The position numbers and the translations under genes were made by a program. The notes under the pieces were generated by a model. It was not told the DNA's origin. It saw only the letters and a program-made list of their open reading frames with translations, and made no database searches. A stretch of 64,000 nt of DNA from Endothia cerciana. Lineage: Eukaryota; Ascomycota; Sordariomycetes; Diaporthales; Cryphonectriaceae. Below are positions 60,093 through 64,000 of this stretch, in pieces. The DNA is taken from the NCBI GenBank assembly GCA_026119935.1, contig JALRMH010000026.1:62001-126000 (forward strand), in the 5' to 3' direction. Each line of letters starts with the position of its first letter. The stretch's first letter is position 1.

Positions 60093-61494
60093 AAGCTAAC
60101 AGCAAGGCGAGGGTGCACGTGCTTGTGGTGGGGCAAGTCAGCAGCTGTTCCAGAGCTAGGAAGTAATGATCAGGTTGTAAACAGTAAGCGAACTAGAGCC
60201 AGGAAACCCGTACATTCCAGCTTACTCGCATCTAGGTCCGTCTTGACAACATCATTATTATCATTATCATTTCTCGCTTCCCTGGTCACGCAAAGAGTCT
60301 CCCCTGGTGAGCACGTGCCTGGGGAAGCCCGGGTCCGGATTGGTCGATAAGCCCCCGACATGGCATTTTCTGGGGTCCCTCTGCCTGAGAAACACGTCGT
60401 GTCGCAGACTCGCCTGAGCTGGGCTCCTGCATCACTGCATCGCGGCGCTGCAGGCCGGGCGGGAGCAGCGGGTACCAGAAGAACTGGCCTACGAAGGATG
60501 GATGGCTGTTGTCTACCCGTGCCCGCTGAGGAACCGCTGCTGCAGCTGGGCAGTCGGCATCGCGACGGCCCTTGTGCTGTCGGGTAGGGCCGCAGATCGA
60601 TGTGGCAGGTGGCTTGAGGATTCCCGGTCCCATCCTGTCTCGGTATCATCAGCGTTGCACAGCTTCGATACCGCCCCCGGCCCGGCCAAGCAGGCTGTGA
60701 GGGTCCCACTGGGGGTAATCTCGAGGCGGGAAGCTGTTCAAGCCAGCCTGCCTGGCCTCTGGCCGTGTGCCCGATGCCACCCATGGATCTCGACGGGGAT
60801 CGTGATGTGGAGGACGGTCCCCACTGGTGTGGTCTTGATGGCATGACTTATAGGCGCCCAATCAACGACTGTCGCCAGCAGCGGCCGTTGTCTTGGCTCG
60901 CTTATACTTACCTAGGGGCCCAAGAATCATCGCAAGTGGTCCAGGCGATAATGTCCCTCGGAGATGATCCGACCCAGAGGCCAGAACCAAGACCTCATCG
61001 TGATCCCCGTTGGGTGGTGTGACCGGCTTAAAAGCCCAGAGGTTATCCTTTCCTGTGTACGATACTGTTACCCGTAGGCATCTGATAAGTGATGGGCAGT
61101 TCTCGTATGTCCATGGACTGACTTGACTACCCTGCTCAGTAGTCTGTCTGACCAACAACATGGCGGGGCAGGCCCGGCCCGGCGCCGAGCGAGACCCACT
61201 TACATCTCTATTTACTATGTATTTATTCATTTGTTTATTTAAGGTGCTAGAGGAGGGCGGGGAGGGCGGGGGATGTGCACCGGCAGAGGACATCCCTGAA
61301 GCACTGTATTACTATGTATGTACTATTATAGCATGTCCTATAGCAGGAGGGAGCTGCAAGGGGCGGGGGCCCTTAAAAACGAAAGTGCACTTTCATTCCA
61401 TTGGGGGGGTTTAAATTAATCTCCTTCGGACTCGGATACGCATGGTGAGAAAGTGCACAATGTCAGCCTTCCGAGATGATAGGCAAGGCTTGCC

Positions 61495-61608
61495 AACCTC
61501 ACCAGCCTCACCAAACCTCACCAGCCTCACCAAACCTCACCCGCCTCACCGAACCTCACCCGCCTCACCGAACCTCACCCGCCTCACCGAACCTCACCCG
61601 CCTCACCG
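61495..61608. repeat. 19-bp minisatellite, six tandem units
   Basis: Six units of 19 bp. Units 1-2 read AACCTCACCAGCCTCACCA and units 3-6 read AACCTCACCCGCCTCACCG, so two variants occur in blocks of two and four. Each unit itself contains a shorter CCTCACC repeat. The lack of divergence within each block points to recent expansion. Confidence 0.95.
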
Positions 61609-62030
61609 CCTCAGCGGATGTCCAAGATCCTTCAAGCGTTCACAGTCCTTCTTAGCATAGTACAGTGCACTAGTGCGGGCCAAAGGCGCGTCCTAGCCCG
61701 CCCAGCCACCGAGCATTCACCCCCATGGTAGCACCACCAGGGGGAGGGGGCGGGTTCGTGGCCATCTATTTCGTACTATGGTACAAGTAGTACATAACAC
61801 AGCTCTGCCTGGACCTGGATGGCGACCTGGCTGTCTGTCAGCTGAAAGCTCAGAGAGGCAGGCCGGCCTCAGGACTAACGAGGCCAAACCCCTTCCCGGG
61901 CTGACCCACCCCTCTTCACAATCTCGTCTGGATCCCTCCGGCGGCGACACAAGACGAGACACCCAGAGATCCGGGTCCCCAGTGAAGAAATGGCTATCAG
62001 GCCCGTGTCACGAAACCCATGAAGTTTGCG

Positions 62031-62043
62031 CCCCCCCCCCCCC
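62031..62043. repeat. C13 homopolymer
   Basis: Thirteen consecutive C in the promoter-side region of the R/S/D-rich gene. Confidence 0.9.
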
Positions 62044-62256
62044 TGGAGGGCCTCCATCTCAGCAAGCGGTCGGTCCCGTCTCCTCAGGAGCCGCCAGCAC
62101 TACCTGTACCATATAGCACCTGTCGTACTATGCCTTGTCCTCCGTACAGGTCACATCACACATCCCACATCTGCACCCGACATCCACACCGACACCTAAC
62201 AGACAGACATCCACGTCCACGTTGTGCCTCCCGCCGTCTGGTCCATCGTGGGCTCT

Positions 62257-62257
<1 letters not shown>

Positions 62258-62305
<48 letters not shown>
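62258..62305. repeat. (CTGG)12 tetranucleotide repeat
   Basis: Twelve perfect CTGG copies about 470 bases upstream of the next start codon. In one frame it would code a Gly-Trp-Leu-Ala repeat, which creates spurious open frames. Confidence 0.95.
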
Positions 62306-62310
<5 letters not shown>

Positions 62311-62777
62311 TGTCTGCCTTGTCATCACTGCCGCCCATTGCTGATGCTCCAAACCCCTGCGCTGCCCTGCAGCCCGGAGCTCTGTTTCTCTACGGTATCC
62401 GTGCAGGGCGGACTAGGCCTGCAAGGTTCCTCGTCGCTGCAGCACCTGAGTCGGCAGCATCGCCAATCACGCCCGGGGACTCCCTCTCCACCCACGCACC
62501 TGCGTCGCAGTGAGCCACTCCGGTGCCACCATCTGGCTGCCTCCCCGTGCGACTGCAGGTCTGCAGCATCGTCGCCTCAGCACCAATCCATACCTGCCTC
62601 CCCTGATCGCTTCCCCGCGAGACCACGGGCCTCGTCACGAGCTCCGTCCTTAGTGGCCTCACGCTGCTCCCGCCGTCCGGCGCGAGAGACTCCCTCTCTC
62701 TCCCTCCTGCGCTTCATTGTCCTCGACCCCCATCGGGTCACGCTGCATGAGGGCCAAAATCCCTCCCGAGTGGACCG

Positions 62778-64000
62778 ATGGCAAGGTCAGACTACGACGA
62801 GAGCCCGCGGAGCTCGACACAGAGGAGGAGGAAGAATTCCCGCGCCGTGCCGCCCGCGGCACCGGAAGTGCCCTGGTCGCAACCCGTCCGGGGGGTACCA
62901 CCGGACTCGCCGCCTCGCCGGAGGAGGGACAGGGACAGGGACAGGGACAGAGACAGAGACAGAGACAGAGACGAGAGCAGGCACCGCGACAGTGACTGGG
63001 ACCGGCGACAGGATGAGGAGAGGCTGCTGAGGACCCCGGAGTCCCGGGCGTCCTCGTCCTCGTACCATCACTCCCACCGCCACTACTACGATTCCGAATC
63101 CCGACGAGATCGATCCACTACGCCGTCCCATTCGGTCGCGTCCTCCATGACCAGCGTGTTGACTCCGCACCCCCCCCGATCCTCCGTGACCCGGCAGTCG
63201 AATGTTGTCTACCGGCAGCCGTCCATGTCCATGAGGGCAGCTTCATCGGCGGACTACGAGGACGAGGTCGCGCGTGAAAGCCGCATGGGTCGCTCTCGGC
63301 CACGTCCGATCCCTGTAGCACCCTCCGCGCCCCTCTCCCGAAGGTCCTCGAGGACGCTCAGATCTGCATCCGTCTCGTCCTCGGGCTCATCCCAGGACAA
63401 TGACGAAGTGACATATGATAGCCACGGCGACAGCGGGCCGGCGCTGGGCCAGAGGGAAACCAGGCTTGTGCGTGTGAACCGTGATGAGAGGAGCCACAGT
63501 CGGGCAGATACCGAAAGGCGGGCCCAGCGTCGGGAGATGCGACGCGAGGAGTCGCTCAGCCCTGACGAGGAAGACCCTGGCGAGGTGGACCTCAGGCATC
63601 GCCCTCCGGTCGGCGGGAGACCACGAGACCGCACGCCCTCCCGACAACGACCTCGGTCGTACTCACGACCCGCCTCCGTAAGGCATGTTCAGGAGCAGGA
63701 GAATGACGTTGCGAACGATGCAGACTCGGATGAGCCACCCGCCCGCGACCTTCGAGACCGATTCGAGCGTTATGGAGGCCGCAAGCATCGCCACGACTCT
63801 CACACGTCACGAGACCACAGGCGGAATCGGAGCGAGAGCCAGTCCAAACGCTCACCACCTTCAGCACGGTATGTACCATCACCGGCCTTACATGGGGTCG
63901 ATCCTGGCTCATCACGTCGGGTCAGGTCGTCGAAGCGATACTACGAGAGCGGGGCCACGCTGGTGGAGAGGCGTGATCGATACCATCCGCCGTCTACGTC
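62778..64000 (+). CDS. N-terminal part of a large Arg/Ser/Asp-rich protein (runs off the window)
   Basis: From ATG at 62778 (MARSDYDESPRSS) one frame stays open for more than 400 codons to the end of the window. The composition is extreme: an RD dipeptide run coded by AGGGAC/AGAGAC hexamers (62928-62975), followed by Arg/Ser/His/Tyr-rich text such as RREMRREESLSPDEED, RDRTPSRQRPRSYSRP and RDLRDRFERYGG. No folded domain is visible. Such N-termini occur in splicing-linked RS proteins and in long fungal coiled-coil or involucrin-like proteins, so function cannot be stated. The start is inferred: frame and composition are consistent from this Met on, and the upstream reading degrades into repeats. 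An intron inside the stretch is possible. Confidence 0.65.
   Translation, partial: MARSDYDESPRSSTQRRRKNSRAVPPAAPEVPWSQPVRGVPPDSPPRRRRDRDRDRDRDRDRDRDESRHRDSDWDRRQDEERLLRTPESRASSSSYHHSHRHYYDSESRRDRSTTPSHSVASSMTSVLTPHPPRSSVTRQSNVVYRQPSMSMRAASSADYEDEVARESRMGRSRPRPIPVAPSAPLSRRSSRTLRSASVSSSGSSQDNDEVTYDSHGDSGPALGQRETRLVRVNRDERSHSRADTERRAQRREMRREESLSPDEEDPGEVDLRHRPPVGGRPRDRTPSRQRPRSYSRPASVRHVQEQENDVANDADSDEPPARDLRDRFERYGGRKHRHDSHTSRDHRRNRSESQSKRSPPSARYVPSPALHGVDPGSSRRVRSSKRYYESGATLVERRDRYHPPST

Larger units (their letters stand above)
59886..62777. other. Divergent intergenic region with several tandem repeats
   Basis: This 2.9-kb stretch separates the conserved minus-strand gene from the plus-strand R/S/D-rich gene. 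It holds (TGT)7 (60071-60092), a 19-bp minisatellite (61495-61608), C13 (62031-62043) and (CTGG)12 (62258-62305). No gene motif was found; the longest plus-strand frame from 62224 is built on the tetranucleotide repeat. Confidence 0.55.

Noticed and set aside
62224..63030. Plus-strand open frame of 268 codons
   Set aside because: It starts in the (CTGG)12 repeat and ends in a Gly-Thr/Glu-Thr run that is the off-frame reading of the RD hexamers. The frame from 62778 stays open to the window end with coherent composition and is preferred.

Overview
This window is nuclear DNA from a filamentous ascomycete (Pezizomycotina), probably a sordariomycete. The genes are interrupted by short introns of about 54-214 nt with GTRNGT donors, CTRAC-like branch points and YAG acceptors. 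The gene set is typically fungal: a XYR1/XlnR xylanase regulator, a second Zn2Cys6 regulator, a homeobox-plus-C2H2 regulator, Vip1/Asp1, Utp21, HIS2-type histidinol phosphatase, a formamidase, an MFS drug-type transporter and a P450. I see no rRNA, tRNA, CRISPR, virus or intact transposon.

Layout. 1-6.9 kb: no gene recognised. 6.95-12.1 kb (-): five-exon Vip1/Asp1 inositol pyrophosphate kinase/phosphatase with a 22-nt micro-exon. It diverges across a 1-kb intergenic region from utp21 (+, 13.1-16.4 kb), which converges with a 14-segment MFS transporter (-, 16.5-18.6 kb). 18.6-27.1 kb: 8.5 kb with no convincing gene, rich in homopolymer tracts and a CTGGGGG array, upstream of xlnR/xyr1 (+, 27.1-30.0 kb). 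30.9-31.9 kb (-): lectin-like single-pass membrane protein. 34.0-34.4 kb (+): relic of an amino-acid permease. 34.7-35.7 kb (-) formamidase/acetamidase and 36.4-37.3 kb (+) histidinol phosphatase share a divergent promoter with GATA motifs. 38.6-42.5 kb (+): homeodomain/C2H2 regulator. 43.1-44.9 kb (-): P450 carrying a single-base frameshift in a C8 run. 45.6-47.0 kb (-): decayed secreted lactonase. 47-52.5 kb: no gene seen. 52.5-54.9 kb (+): Zn2Cys6 regulator. 58.6-59.9 kb (-): conserved fungal protein of unknown function. 62.8-64 kb (+): start of an R/S/D-rich protein that runs off the window.

How the genes relate. The window mixes housekeeping genes (ribosome biogenesis, histidine synthesis, inositol pyrophosphates) with regulators of carbon and nitrogen use and with accessory genes. 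The accessory stretch at 34-47 kb holds three genes or relics at different stages of decay: permease fragments, a broken lactonase and a frameshifted P450. I do not see a coherent secondary-metabolite cluster or a clearly novel system. The most unusual features are the decayed accessory genes, the repeated C13-14/G14 tracts between genes, the micro-exon, and the tandem CreA-like motifs upstream of xlnR.
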